Shown here piece after piece: positions 45,701 through 56,113 of a DNA stretch of 64,000 nt (positions are counted from its first letter, which is position 1; every line of letters starts with the position of its first letter). Source of the stretch: Thereva unica (Eukaryota > Arthropoda > Insecta > Diptera > Therevidae); the NCBI GenBank assembly GCA_949987705.1, contig CATLJY010000911.1, positions 310,001 to 374,000 of the forward strand, given 5' to 3'. The translations under genes and the position numbers were made by a program. The notes beneath the pieces were generated by a model, which worked only from the letters and a program-made list of their open reading frames with translations, was not told where the DNA came from and searched no databases.

Positions 45701-46002
45701 CCAGAGTCGAGTAACGCGCAAAATTTCACGCCAAGAATATCTACTGAAAGGTGAGGTCGCGCATCGTTTTCCTTACCGATGAAAACATAATCCACTTTTT
45801 CGTGCTGTGCTCCCTCTATAGTCTCCCTTTTAACAGAATGGTCCGGCAGCTGCGGCTTGGTCGGATCTTCGCTAGTTACGGCTCTCTGCGGACTACCCGG
45901 CTCGCCGTCTAGGCTCGGGCTCCCTGGTCGTTTCCCGATCCCTGTGTCTGACGCTGCTCCCCCTGAACGGAACGTTGTTCCTCTGCTGGTCTCCGATTGC
46001 AT
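42739..46002 (-). CDS. pol: Gypsy Pol polyprotein (protease, RT, RNase H, integrase), 1087 residues
   Basis: Domains in order: aspartic protease (LLDSGSTTTVIG, residues 98-108), reverse transcriptase (YRKLNKV near 305, SSLDIRSAFWQ near 336-346, active site YLDD 402-405), RNase H (HTDASGYGLGAVL 548-560, ECLAVLWAIEK near 591, TDHASL 615-620), and integrase with an HHCC zinc site (H741, H748, C778, C781), catalytic D811, D871 and E906 (D-X59-D-X34-E) and a GPF/Y stretch (LAPKYVGPF). All catalytic residues are present and there is no stop. Pol overlaps gag by 94 bases in the -1 frame and has no strong start of its own, so it should be made by frameshifting and cut by its own protease. Confidence 0.96.
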   Translation of the reverse strand: MQSETSRGTTFRSGGAASDTGIGKRPGSPSLDGEPGSPQRAVTSEDPTKPQLPDHSVKRETIEGAQHEKVDYVFIGKENDARPHLSVDILGVKFCALLDSGSTTTVIGRPGWEKLKEMKVEISSTPRKVVNVADGGTVEVIGKVDLPLSVEGRVKIKEVLIIPELPHTIILGVDFCKEMKIITDFEDDSWWFKDQETEVRVHALESKSRLSERQQEELEQVIEEAKQKMGTKLGCTNVVEHAIETDSPPIKQRYYPISPAMQKIVNEQLEEMLEAGVVEPSNSAWASPVVLAKKKDGKYRFCVDYRKLNKVAKKDAYPLPFVSATLDKLRDAKYLSSLDIRSAFWQVPMQEKSKQFTAFTIPGRGLFHFNRMPFGLTNSPATWQRLIDKVLSGPLDDKVFVYLDDIIIVTQSFEEHKEVLSEVLKKIGEAGLVINFDKCEFCREELKYLGYVVGENGLQVDPEKVQGVLNIATPKSVREVRKFIGTVSWYRRFVPNFATLIAPITALLKKRTKFVWSPQCEEAFQKAKNCLVSAPILTCPNFELPFVIHTDASGYGLGAVLTQHIEGQDKVIAYLSRSLNKAERNYSTTERECLAVLWAIEKLRPYIEGTSFTVVTDHASLVWLHNLKDPTGRLARWAIRLQQYDFDIVHRKGKEHLLPDLLSRSVPAIDSLGDGSTTDDPWYQRIAEKIKKNPERFPDWKITHGKLWKHIRPKYTELSQEDFDWKRVLPKAERKEALLEAHDVPTAGHGGVKKTYARIAQRFYWPKMKSDVASYVKRCMTCQTTKPERKKPAGLMSTRVVGSRPWECVCIDLIGPLPRSNRGYKYILTIVDYFSKFPLLFPLRSATAPPICGILEESIFLIFGVPKVLVCDNGQQFKSKEFKGICAEYGVTINYTAFYHPQASPTERMNQNVKSMLRAYVSDNHRTWDTYLAKIGCAIRTGTHEGTKLTPYFINFGKEMVLHGQAHGASQREDNPEVRSKVLQDVWKDVRARLSKLAEATKNTYNLRRRDQRYYVNDLVLRKNYVLSDAAQYFSAKLAPKYVGPFTITEVLSPWTYQLKDRTGKDAGVWHAKDLKIAETSDLSTPG

Positions 46003-47174
46003 CGGTTACAACGCGAGCGGATTGTCCCTGGTGTACCACACCCGAAGCACCTTAGTACCCGACAATTCCTGGCAAAATGCCCTATGCGTCCGCAACGGAA
46101 GCACCCCCTCCCGTTTCCGATCGCACTCGCCCTATTAGGTTGGTCGCGGTTGTCTGCTACCGATAACACTTGATGTTCGACTCCGAGGTACGCCAGGTCT
46201 GGCTCCAGTAGAAAGTGGTTGCGTCTTGACGGAGGAGGGATGAAAGCCTCTGCAGAAGATCGTATGGCTTCGAGTTTCAGACCTAATTCGACCATTTCGG
46301 TTATCGACTCTATCTCCTTCAACCCCAGTTGGGTCTGGTAAAAGGGATGGACAGTCCTTCGCAAGATTCTAAGTTGTTGCTTCTCTGAAATTGGGTCGTT
46401 CAAACGCGCGAACATATTTTTCATTGTAGCCACGTAGATTCCCATTGGCTCGTCCCTTCCTTGCGTCCTCCTGCGAATTTCCTCTAGCAGTCGCTCGTCG
46501 TAATCCGGTGGTAGAAATTCCTTCCTCAACTCCCTCACCAAGTCGTTCCATGAGTGCAAGGAACCCTTGTTTGCCCGGTACCAGATTAACGCGCGCCCAT
46601 CAAACAAGTCCAAGGCCGAACGGTACAGCTGGCTACGGTGCATCCCCCTTGCTTCCCGGTCCCCGGTGAATTTAATTCCCCATTTGTGTACTTGAGCTTG
46701 AACCCCACTGGTAGTCATTACCGCCGCGGGAAGTGACATTTCGGCAGCCGCTTCGGACGAGTCGTCGTCCGGGTCATCCCCTTCCGCCTTTGTGTATAGC
46801 GCACCCAAGGAAACGATCAAATCCCCCCTAATACGTGCTTTCTCCTTTCTTTGTGCCTCATCCTCCGCTGGCATACGACCCACCCTGGCTAAAGACCATT
46901 CAATTTTTGTCAGCAATTTCCTGTACTCTCCTGATTCCGAGTCACCTTGGAAAGCTTCCTGTAAGGTGCTTATCTCGCTTAACTTCTTGAGTAAAGCCTG
47001 GGAATCTTCCTCGAAGGAAAAGGGATAGGGTTCCGCTAGCACTCGTTTACCTTCTTTCTCCACTTTTAGGGCCGCGCGGAGGGCCACTCTCATCTCCTCC
47101 ACCCTACCAGTTGGTAAGTCCCTGATTGCTAATTCATATGCCAGTTCGTCCTGGCTGAGTCGATTGACCTCCAT
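45909..47174 (-). CDS. gag: Gypsy Gag protein, 421 residues
   Basis: It starts MEVNRLSQDELAYEL at the first ATG of the frame. A helical N-terminal half with an acidic stretch (DDPDDDSSEAAAE) is followed by a capsid-like retrotransposon gag region (LFDGRALIWYR, WNDLVRELRKEF, RRTQGRDEPMGIYVATM). It ends with a zinc knuckle CFRCGRIGHFARNC (C358, C361, H366, C371) and a second, degenerate knuckle (CFGCGTPGT) in which the His is Thr. Its product packages element RNA into particles. The stop is at 45909-45911, 18 bases after the frameshift heptamer. Confidence 0.93.
   Translation of the reverse strand: MEVNRLSQDELAYELAIRDLPTGRVEEMRVALRAALKVEKEGKRVLAEPYPFSFEEDSQALLKKLSEISTLQEAFQGDSESGEYRKLLTKIEWSLARVGRMPAEDEAQRKEKARIRGDLIVSLGALYTKAEGDDPDDDSSEAAAEMSLPAAVMTTSGVQAQVHKWGIKFTGDREARGMHRSQLYRSALDLFDGRALIWYRANKGSLHSWNDLVRELRKEFLPPDYDERLLEEIRRRTQGRDEPMGIYVATMKNMFARLNDPISEKQQLRILRRTVHPFYQTQLGLKEIESITEMVELGLKLEAIRSSAEAFIPPPSRRNHFLLEPDLAYLGVEHQVLSVADNRDQPNRASAIGNGRGCFRCGRIGHFARNCRVLRCFGCGTPGTIRSRCNRCNRRPAEEQRSVQGEQRQTQGSGNDQGARA
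45930..45936 (-). promoter_or_regulatory. Programmed -1 ribosomal frameshift heptamer GGGAAAC
   Basis: On the minus strand the gag frame reads TCG GGA AAC GAC and the pol frame reads ATC GGG AAA CGA, so G-GGA-AAC is in exactly the X-XXY-YYZ register for a one-base backward slip. It lies inside the gag-pol overlap, and a GC-rich stretch follows (CGGCGAGCCGGG) that could form the usual stimulatory stem. Confidence 0.8.
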
Positions 47175-49208
47175 CTTAGTGTGCGTAAAATTTACGAAAC
47201 GTCACCGCTAATAACTTCCTCGTAAGTGTCGCAACCCACCAAAGCCCAAAATGCCGCAAAAAATTTAAAAATAAAGACCAAGAAACAACTTAAAATCCGC
47301 CAAAACCAAACAAAGGAAAACAAACCTAATCGAGGCAAAAGTACCACAGTCTAATATCCAAGGAATAGTAACATCATCAATAAAAAAAAAACTGCCCAAT
47401 CAAAATGAAGTAAAGAAAAAAAATATAATCTTATCAGGGCCAAAGCATCCAGGGATGGTACAATAGGGCTGGAAGTGGTTGTAATCGCACCAAACAAAAC
47501 TTGGATTCCTTATTTGACTCAATCAACTCCCACGATCCTATTACTCAAGGCTGTTTTTAGAACAGTAATAACCTTTGGACCGCCACAAAATAATAGCAAT
47601 CCACGTATCGGTTCAATGATTTCCCAAGTTCCAATTGATCACATATAATTAATTCTCAATAATGTTTTATTCAAATAAAATTCCACGCCTCCACACTACG
47701 ATCTCCAAACTTCCAAGCCCCGAATATCCTAAAAAAATTTAACTGCCTATTGGAAAATGTACTCGGATATAATTAAATAGCGAAACGTGTCGGTTGGTTA
47801 AATCTTCACAGTAACTTCGTCCCTTGCTAGTATAGTCGAAGATCACTCAGCACAAAAAAACAAAGGCAAATCAAAAGCATGAACTTGACCCACAAATCAC
47901 TTCCAATCGTTTTTTTTTCTTTCTAGTAGAGTAATGGCCGATCGCTTCAAAAATAAAAAAAAAATTTGGTCCGGTGTTGTGAGACTTCCTCACCTCGCAG
48001 TATTGGATGATTATTCCCCAAAAAAAATTTATAATTCCTTGCAAAAAAAAACTCCAATCCTCTCTTGATAATGCAAACAACAATTTCTCTTATCCCCTAT
48101 GATCATTCATAGTCGCACATTGACTACTCATTCGGAACGGGCCAGTTGTACGTAGTAAGTAACGTCGGTCGGTTTATGGTACACGTTGTATCACGTTTTA
48201 ATTCGGTTGTAGTAACCAACAATTCGGTGTGATATAGTGCGAATATAAAGTTTTGTTGTTTAGTGAAAATAAGTGCAGTGGAAAACCTAATTAATAATCC
48301 CGTGAAAGGTGTGGTGTCTTACTGTGGGAAATTAGTGTATATTTTCTGTGGCGAAAAAAGGAAAAATCCATTGATTTTTCACAAGTTGAGATAACCTCTA
48401 CTACAAGGGATACCGCATAGAATCAACCATCTCTTCACTAAAACCGTAAGTATGCATTATGTAGAAAATATAATTGTGGCAAAAAAAAAATTATTGAGTG
48501 GCGTGGTTCGGCAAAGTCCTGCAGCTTTCCAAGCTTCGCAACTTCAAAGTCTCGAAAGCTTTTAAAGTTCCGCAACTTTCAAGTTCTCGCAAGCTTTAAA
48601 ACTTTCGCAACTTTCGAGTTCTCGTAAGCTTTAAAACTTTCGCAACCTTTAAAGCTCCGCAACTTCTACAGCTTGGCAGCTTGTTGCCTCGCTCACTGCT
48701 CTCACACCACCACTAATAATACTTCACGATAACTATAATGAGAGTCGTCTGGTTGAACAGCTGACTGATGCCCTTGAAATTACATGTCACTCTTGCCGAT
48801 TCAAATGCCACAAGAAAATTCAACCATTTTATACCGAACCACTATTAATTTGTTTTGGGATGCAACAAAAAAAAAATTCTCAAGCACTTCACAAATATAA
48901 ATGAACTTTTAATGACTATTGCCCTTATTTTTTCTTTCTTGGGATACGAAAACTCAAGTCTCTTAAACTGGCACTACACACCTTTCAAATTAAATTTTTT
49001 TGATCACCACTGTCTTTCGGCTTTCTGAATAGTTTTCTTTTCACTCCTGTAATCAGAAAAAATTTAAACAAAACGAAATTTTATTTCCTTCCACCACAGA
49101 TTTTTTTCTTTCAGCACTACCTCGAAAAACTGTTTTTGGTTTGAAGTTTTTTTAATTTTTTTTTCTTTTATAAAGTCCACCTAGGTATTATTAATAGTAT
49201 TATCCCCA
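47175..49208 (-). other. Gypsy 5' leader, ~2 kb, without a coding frame
   Basis: Sequence between the primer-binding site and gag. It contains a tandem array at about 48525-48680 built of GCAACTTTCAAGTTCTCG and AGCTTTAAAACTTTC blocks (~35-40 bp). On the opposite strand at about 48140-48450 lies a promoter-like or exon-like stretch ending in CCGTAAGTATGC, a good splice-donor match. No protein similarity. Such a long leader is unusual but known in large gypsy elements. Confidence 0.6.
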
Positions 49209-49225
49209 CGTCACGTTGGGCGCCA
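49209..49225 (-). promoter_or_regulatory. Primer-binding site of the gypsy element
   Basis: TGGCGCCCAACGTGACG on the minus strand, a few bases downstream of the 5' LTR end. It begins with TGG, as required to pair with a tRNA CCA end. I do not assign the tRNA species. Confidence 0.8.
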
Positions 49226-49229
49226 ATTT

Positions 49230-50455
49230 ATTACGTTTAAGATTTCACGTAATTCCCGGCGGTGCTCAGCGTTGGGGTGGGTGATAGATGATTTTCTTAT
49301 TTGGGCGCCACGTAGTTTTAACGGTCTACGAACCGATTATTATAACAAAAAAACTTGGAGGACAGTTAATTGTAATTTTATTTATACTTTAATATTTAAT
49401 TCTTGACAAATTTAGTTTAGCTAACCAATAATCAATTTAATTTAAAACTGCAATAGTCAATACTATCAATTTATCATAAAGGCTATAAATTCCTACCTGT
49501 GCCTTATCCCGATCTTAATCTCCTTCAAATAAACTCGATCTACGGTCCTCGACTTACGGATTTACTCGTTAATACGAACTATCTATAATTAAATTTCTCT
49601 TCACCGTTAATATGCACTATACTGTAACTTCACTATATCACGTTCTACACTTTACCGTCTCAAAAGAAAACCAAGAGAGACTACCACACAAGGGCCCATG
49701 TTTATATAGGGAAATGGCCCCTATTTCCAAAGGTTCCCGCTGTTTACCATACTGTTTCGTACCGTTCCAATGATGCTGGTTGGAATTGGTACGTCGGTTA
49801 TAATCGGTATACTTTTGAAATATTATCAATAATATTTTTTTTATAAATCTTGGACCTTGGATTTTTGGCGGCCGGGTGCTACTCCTGTGAAAATTCTACG
49901 TGCAAGCATAATCTCGCGAACGGCGAAGAAGCCAGAAGTATGGTCTGGATATGCTTGCCGGATTTTCCAGGGCTAACCCATTTCTCCAGTTTATTATCCC
50001 CTAGAGCACTCCTTGGTAGTTAATATGCCTTCTGGTATTATCATGTAGTCTCGTGCTGTGAAATTTAGTATATTTTTTTTATGCGTGATTGTATTTTAGA
50101 GATTAAAATCGGTACGGCTCAGTTCCCAGGTGAGTTCTATGTATTTAATTAATACTATATACTATTTTTTATTTATTTATTTAACTAAGACTATTGATAT
50201 CTATTTTTTTTTCCTTTTTGGTGATCGCCTATGGGCTGCTCCGCTTCTGGTGGTTGGTCCCGGATTCCAAAACAAGGGTCCTGAATTTCCAAAAAAAGAG
50301 AAGTCCTGGATTTCCAAAAAAAAAGACCAGAAGAGACCTGAAAAGAGAGATCCAGCAGCAGTAAGGTTCTTTAAGGGACGACACAAATAGATAAGTATCT
50401 ATAGCATGTTATTATATATTAAATATTAACGCCTCTCTATTTTTAGGTCGTAACA
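49230..50455 (-). repeat. Gypsy 5' LTR
   Basis: 1226 bp, nearly identical to 41278-42495. Polyadenylation and TATA-like signals are not obvious on the minus strand because several AT-rich runs compete. The inner end has four extra bases (AAAC-type) compared with the 3' LTR. Confidence 0.95.
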
Positions 50456-50698
50456 ATGATACCCCTTCAATTGAGACCTATGTCGAGGTGGTGGTGAAGA
50501 AATGGTAGTCCGCCCTCTCTAGACGGCCGCCATGGATATTAAGACATAGCTTATTGTATTCTACTTATCATACCCTTTCATTTGATACCCATGTCGAGGG
50601 GGTTGTGAAGAAAATGGTAATGCGTTCTCTTGAGGTAGCCTCGATGGATCTAACCAGATATTGACTATACTACATTGCTTATTGTCTTCTACTTAAGG
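50456..50698 (-). repeat. 127-bp satellite family, block after the provirus
   Basis: Two units, starting with the ATGAT duplication and ending at TCTTCTACTTAAG. They continue the unit that is interrupted at 41277. Confidence 0.93.
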
Positions 50699-52124
50699 GG
50701 GGCACTCCCTATTGAATTTTTAAAAATTCGATTTTTTGTTTTCCCGCTAAATCGATAGAGTCATGTTATGAGAAAATGTTCCCAAAATTTCAAATGCCAA
50801 CTCCTAAAATTGTAGAAAATAACGGCTCATGAAGTCGGCGCGCTCCGATCACGATATATGGCGCATGAAAACTTTAAGTCCAGTTTTCTCGAAACCATGC
50901 TTTTAAAATCGCGGTCCCGGATTGCGAAGAAAATAGTAGACAGATGCACGTGTTCTTAGGTTTTTTTTGTTCAGTATGAAATAAACGAGTGCGTGAATAT
51001 TTTATTTGGATGGATAATTTGTTTTTATAGGTTTTACAGCTATATTTAACCAAAAAAATGACGTAAAAAATGCAATTTTTCAAGAAGGTCATGATTTCAT
51101 TACTTTGTAAATTTTTTATTTTTTTTTTTAATTAATTCACGCACTAGTAAAATGGTTACCAAACAATAAAGAACCTTGTTTGGGGGTCTCAGATGCAAAC
51201 TTTTGACTGCAGCGTGGACCGCGTTTACTCACTCTGCCGCAACCTCTTCTACGCGACCTTCAATAACTTATCCAATTTTAATTAATTGCTGATGAAAAAA
51301 AAATTGTATGTAGTTTAACTATGTACCCAAATATATGCAAAAGATTATTCACGTGTGTTGGTGATTTTAGATGAAAAAAAAATCGCCTAAAAACACAATT
51401 AAATAAATTACGGTTACGAACTCGGCATTCGGTATTTCAAAATTTTACTCTACATTTGTACTGTGAACTACACGTTTTTTATAGTACCTAACGCAATCTG
51501 ATACCATAGTTGCGAATAACCACTTTAAATGAATACATTTTGTTAATCATCTAATGCCATCTGGCATCAACAGTTCGAGTAAACACTTTTCGACTAACTA
51601 GTAGCACCATCTCCTTTATTGAGCAATTGAAATAACTTAGAGCGCCATCTGACAGAATAATTTTGAGTACCCACTTTTTTAGACTGAAGGAGAAGAAAAA
51701 AGTTCGATTCGAAATGTAAAAAATGTAAAAATAAAGAAAACGAAGAATTATAGGAAAAAAAACTCATGGAATAATAAATTATTTATATTTTGTTTATCGG
51801 TTATAAATGAAAAATTACTTATATTGCTTTTAAAAAGGTGATAAATCGCATAATTTTATAAAAAAAAACACCTTGTTTTCTATGTTTAGGCGTAAATAAG
51901 GCATTAGCTGTTTGCCCTTACGAACTCGGCAAACTACCGCTTCCTTGATTTTCAGAAAAAAAAAAAAACAGTAACACTACGATATTAAACACTATAACAC
52001 TATTGATCTTGTGTAACACTTAAACAGAACTGAAAAAGTATACATAGCAGAGAAAACTAGTAGTATCTTTTTTTGCGCCAGAAAATCAGGTCAATAGTGA
52101 GAAAAATGTAACACATTGATAGAA
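50699..52124. other. No gene; cluster of CCATCT motifs
   Basis: No supportable frame. At 51480-51670 four short motifs follow at 45-65 bp spacing (GCAATCTGATACC, GCCATCTGGCATC, CACCATCTCC, GCGCCATCTGACAG), each followed by a similar GAGTA-CACTTT-like stretch. The left edge GGGGGGCACTCCC at 50698 looks like the end of a dispersed element, but I found no partner end. Confidence 0.4.
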
Positions 52125-52790
52125 AGAGAATTTTTTAAGTGTGACCCCGGTTGAGTTCCATTTTCAAATTTTCACTGTTTCCTTAGAATTTAAAGGGGAA
52201 CACGATGATATTTTTTCCAAAATTTTAAGTTGGTGAGTTGAAGACGAAAAGTGGTAATGAAACTTTATAAACAAATTAATAATAATTTATTAACACCAAA
52301 CTCAAATTTTATTTATACCACTACATAGAGTGACTCGATATCTTCAAAATCAACCTGCTTCATTTTTTTGTACGACTAATGGTTTCGACGATACAGTAAT
52401 TTGAAAGGTCTTACTTACTTACAACCGTCTATATCTTCTGAAAAAAAAAATTAATGGGCTTGGATGTGAAGTAGCACGTCCGTATTTTAACGTGACAACG
52501 TCTATTAATTTGAACGTGACAACGTCTGTTATTACGTTTTGTATTATATTCTCAATTAATAAATTATATATTTCGAAGCAAATTTTTTTTTGTGTGCGGG
52601 ACATTTTCACACGCGCGTCCTATCTTAAACCGGTTTAATAGACGTTGTCACGTCATAAAAAAAAATACGAAAATTTTTGCGCGAGACAAGCTTTTCATTA
52701 TTTCATGTGTAGAATATGCCTGCCAAATTTCAAAAAAATCGGAATCATCAATTATTATTTTTAACGAAAAGCGTCCGCTTTGACATAGAA
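52125..52790 (-). repeat. Dispersed repeat, copy 2, with an insertion
   Basis: Same blocks as 31995-32465 in reverse complement (AAGTTGGTGAGTTGAAGACG, CTACATAGAGTGACTCG, CGACTAATGGTTTCGACG, GAATATGCCTGCCAAATT). The copy is split at about 52450-52665 by a short TIR element. Single-base differences to copy 1 are frequent, so both are old. Confidence 0.8.
52490..52653. mobile_element. ~164-bp TIR element with ACGTGACAACGTCTATTAA ends
   Basis: The left end ACGTGACAACGTCTATTAA and right end TTTAATAGACGTTGTCACGT are inverted repeats. An extra direct copy (CGTGACAACGTCTGTTA) sits at 52515. The same terminal motif lies alone at 10631-10647. It interrupts the dispersed repeat at 52125-52790. No coding. 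Confidence 0.6.
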
Positions 52791-52871
52791 TCACCGATAT
52801 AACAGATCGAAAAAAAAAACATAAAACCATTTAAATCTTTCGTTTCATTTGCTATATAAGAGATTTCATGT

Positions 52872-52904
52872 CCACTGTGCCATCGAGAAGCCATGGCACT
52901 TTTT
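52872..52904. other. Conserved hairpin GTGCCAT...ATGGCAC
   Basis: GTGCCATCGAGAAGCCATGGCAC can fold with a 7-bp stem. An identical hairpin in the other orientation lies at 63903-63935, including the neighbouring CATGTC(C/T)ACT. The element it belongs to is unknown; a hairpin at the edge of a transposon fits a Helitron 3' end or a SINE. Confidence 0.55.
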
Positions 52905-53399
52905 TTATTTATTTTTTTTATGTTCATGAACTTAACTGGTAAAAATTTATAATCATGAACTTAACTGGTAAATCTTCTATTCTACAAATGATTAACGAAC
53001 TAAAATCCAGTCACCTTCACAGACTTCGTAAACTTAATTCTAAGCTTAACAAATGACAATATAAATTATTTGTTTTAATATTATATAGTAATTTTTTTTA
53101 TATGTCAATTTTGTTTGTTATTTATATATTTATTTTTACTGATTGTACAACCCTACTGTCAACGGACTAATGAAAATCCAGACAGTATAACAAACATTGC
53201 CTTTTTATTTATTTATTTATTTTATTTATTTATTGACATTTTATGTACAAAGACTAACAGTCTTAAATTATTGTACATTCATTATAAAGAGGTTATACAG
53301 TAATACAATACAAGGAAAAGTTAAAATATAAATAGCATGCAAGAGAAATTATGAGTAATAAGAAAGAGAAAAATAAAACAAAAGAAAAAAAATATGGGT

Positions 53400-56113
53400 G
53401 AAAAATTCGGTCCATTGGACTTAAGTAATAATTACTATTATTATCATTCAATGGGCCTGCCACCAGCCACTTAATAGTGGGGTTCTGGTGTCTACTGAGG
53501 TTGCCCCTTCTAGTATTCCACTGATTGAGCAGATAATTTAAAAGGGGGGTAACACCTGCCGCATCATACAGCTCATTATTGAAGTAATATCAATTAGTGG
53601 ATTTGAATCGGATTGAGCAGCATTGTCTCAATATTTGTCTTTCGACTAACTCCAGGTTATTAGCCCAAGTCGTGGAAGCTGTAATCCAGCAGCGGAAACC
53701 ATATGCCATGACCGGGCGGATAATCTGGTTATACAATAACAGTTTGGATTTTTTGTTTAGATTGCTTCTGAAATTTAGAAGAGGATACAGACTCCCGGTA
53801 ATTTTTTTTACCTTTAAAATGATTTTTTTTATGTGTGAGTTAAATTTGAACAGACTAGTGAAGTTGACACCCTAGTATTTTAGTTCTTTGCCATATGGAA
53901 CCGTCTCATTATTTATTCTGACATGTGGGTTTTTACACCCCTGGTAAGTTCTTGCCGAGCATTTGCCACTTGCGTTTCTAAAATAAATGGATTTTGATTT
54001 GCTGCCGTTGATGCTTAGACCCCATCTGCCATAGTAGTTATTAATTTCATTTAAGTATTTACCCAATTGGAACATACTGTCCCTGGGGTTAGCTTCTGCT
54101 GAGAGAAGAATAGTATCAACCGCGTATAATAACGCTCTAGACCTTTCATTGGAGGAATGCCATGGGAAATCATGCAAGTACACGTTAAAGAGTTTAGGTC
54201 CTAGGATGGAGCCTTGCGGAACCCCCGAGACTACCGGCACCCTCCTGGAACTCATGCCGCCAGTGCAAATTTGAAGGAATCTGTCTGTAAGGAAGTTGTC
54301 AAGAATTTTTATCAAATTATTCTGCAGTACAATGTTCCCCAGCTTAACGATGAGCCCCTTATGCCAAACACTATCGAATGCCTTCTTCACATCCAATGAA
54401 CACGCCAATGTAGCCGTTTTAGCGCTTAACTTTTTTATTACTTCCTGATGGAGCACTAATAGGGCATGCTTTGTTGAGTGACCCGTCCTAAATCCATATT
54501 GTACATTGGGGATGATACTATTTTCGTCGCAGAACCTATCCAGATCCCTAGCTATCTCCCTTTCAAGCAGCTTTCCCAGATTAGAAAGGGCGGAGATCGG
54601 CCTGAAGTTATCGATTGTAGGTACAGTCACTCCCATTTTTCTTTAATGGAATTAAATTAGCCATTTTCCAGCAGGTTGGAAAATACCCATTTCGTAAACA
54701 GTTATTAAAGATTTTTACAAGAATTTCTACAACCTCATACGGGAGTTTTTTTATTATAAAGCTTGAGATATTATCCGGACCTGCAGATTTTTTATTGTTT
54801 AATGATACAATTATTTCCGATAGTTCCATGTACGATAGAGATGGGTGCGGCGGCTCTTATTATCTTAGATAGAAGGTGCGGGGGCTATGCATCGTTAAGC
54901 CGTGGGTCTATTGCGGCAGAAGAGCTTATCCAATCTTCATAACTATTACATATTTCTTCACTGTGACTTGGGCGACGTGGTGTTCTCTCCTTATATATCT
55001 CCTCGAAATGATCCCCGAACGCCTCCACTATTTCACCCGGTGATTCTAATGTTACATTATTTACTATTAATTAGTTGGTACTAAAGCCTCTCTTTTTCCA
55101 ATGTTGTAAATTTCCTTATACATATTAGGCCCTGTCTTAATGCCCGCTAGTTTCTTATGAAAAGGGGTATTAATGACTACATTTATTTGATCATGTATTA
55201 TCTTATTATCTTAGATAGAAGCGTAATCCTTTGTTCTAGAGTCCGACTGACATTGTTATATACAAAGCAATTTCTTTCCAGTAGATGCTTCAGAGTATAG
55301 CTCCATTTTTTCCTTTTTTTAAAAAGCTCCTTTAGGCTCTGGGGGAAACGTTCCCTAAGTCTGCTGAACTGCGTTAAGGGGGTATGCGTATCGGCAGTTT
55401 GGTTAATTGATTGACTTATAGCCACATCAATGTCCTGATTGCTAAGGGCCCCTTCTACCACCGGCAGAGAGCTTCCAAGGTCGGATCTGAACCTGTCCCA
55501 GTCTACTTCCTTGAAATTTCTAACCATCCTCGGTAGGATCGTAACTGTACTTAATTCAGGAATGTAAAGATTACACTCTACCACACAGTGGTCGGAAAAC
55601 GACGGTCTAGTCTTACATGCGCCCGGGGTGGAGTCATTTGTTAGATTATTATTAATGAGGAAGAAATCAATGCAACTGGCCGACCTCGCAAACTTAGGGC
55701 TATTGGGGTGTATAATATTGAAATTATTTAAATGTGGATTGTTATCAAACCAATCCCTGATTACCTGTCCATTTCTATTACGCGTGTGATTGTGCCAGGA
55801 GAGATGCTTCGCATTGAAGTCTCCGCCTACAATTATACCTAGATACGCGTTACTTTGGTCTACGCCATTAATAGTATTAAAAAAGGAGTGAATGAGTGCT
55901 GTACTACAGTTAGATTGAATATAAAGTGAAACAAATAGGATTTTGCTCGGGTTCAGCTACCACATGTGGGAGTGACAAGTTTAAGTTTATCTTTTTTGAC
56001 TGGAAGTTGTTTTTGAATATTACGGCCGTGCCTTGTCCCGAGGTGTTTCGATAGGTTCGATATCCGCTCATGAACAAATTCTTTCCACTTCCCAGGTGTG
56101 TTTCCTGGCACAT
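53400..56113 (-). pseudogene. Jockey ORF2 (endonuclease and reverse transcriptase)
   Basis: Pieces in order: endonuclease start (MCQETHLGSGKNLFMSGY, 56113-55910), endonuclease end and connector (55584-55198, VDWDRFRSDLGSSLP), RT start (54829-54608, NNKKSAGPDNISSF, WKMANLIPLKKNG), RT core (54636-53872, PISALSNLGKLLER, ACSLDVKKAFDSVWH, VVSGVPQGSILGPKLF), and thumb (PVMAYGFRCW near 53720). The catalytic YADD reads LLYAVDTILL, with Val replacing the first Asp, so the RT would be dead even if the frames were joined. Frameshifts lie near 55190, 54620 and 53872. Confidence 0.85.

Larger units (their letters stand above)
41278..50455 (-). mobile_element. Ty3/gypsy LTR retrotransposon provirus, near-intact, TSD ATGAT
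   Basis: 9.18 kb on the minus strand: 5' LTR 50455-49230, primer-binding site, ~2-kb leader, gag, pol in the -1 frame, polypurine tract, 3' LTR 42495-41278. ATGAT flanks both ends (41273-41277, 50456-50460) in satellite sequence. The LTRs differ by about ten substitutions and a few short indels over 1.22 kb, so the insertion is recent. Both frames are open. Only about 240 bp separate the pol stop from the 3' LTR, so there is no envelope gene. The integrase ends in a GPF/Y module without a chromodomain. Confidence 0.95.
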
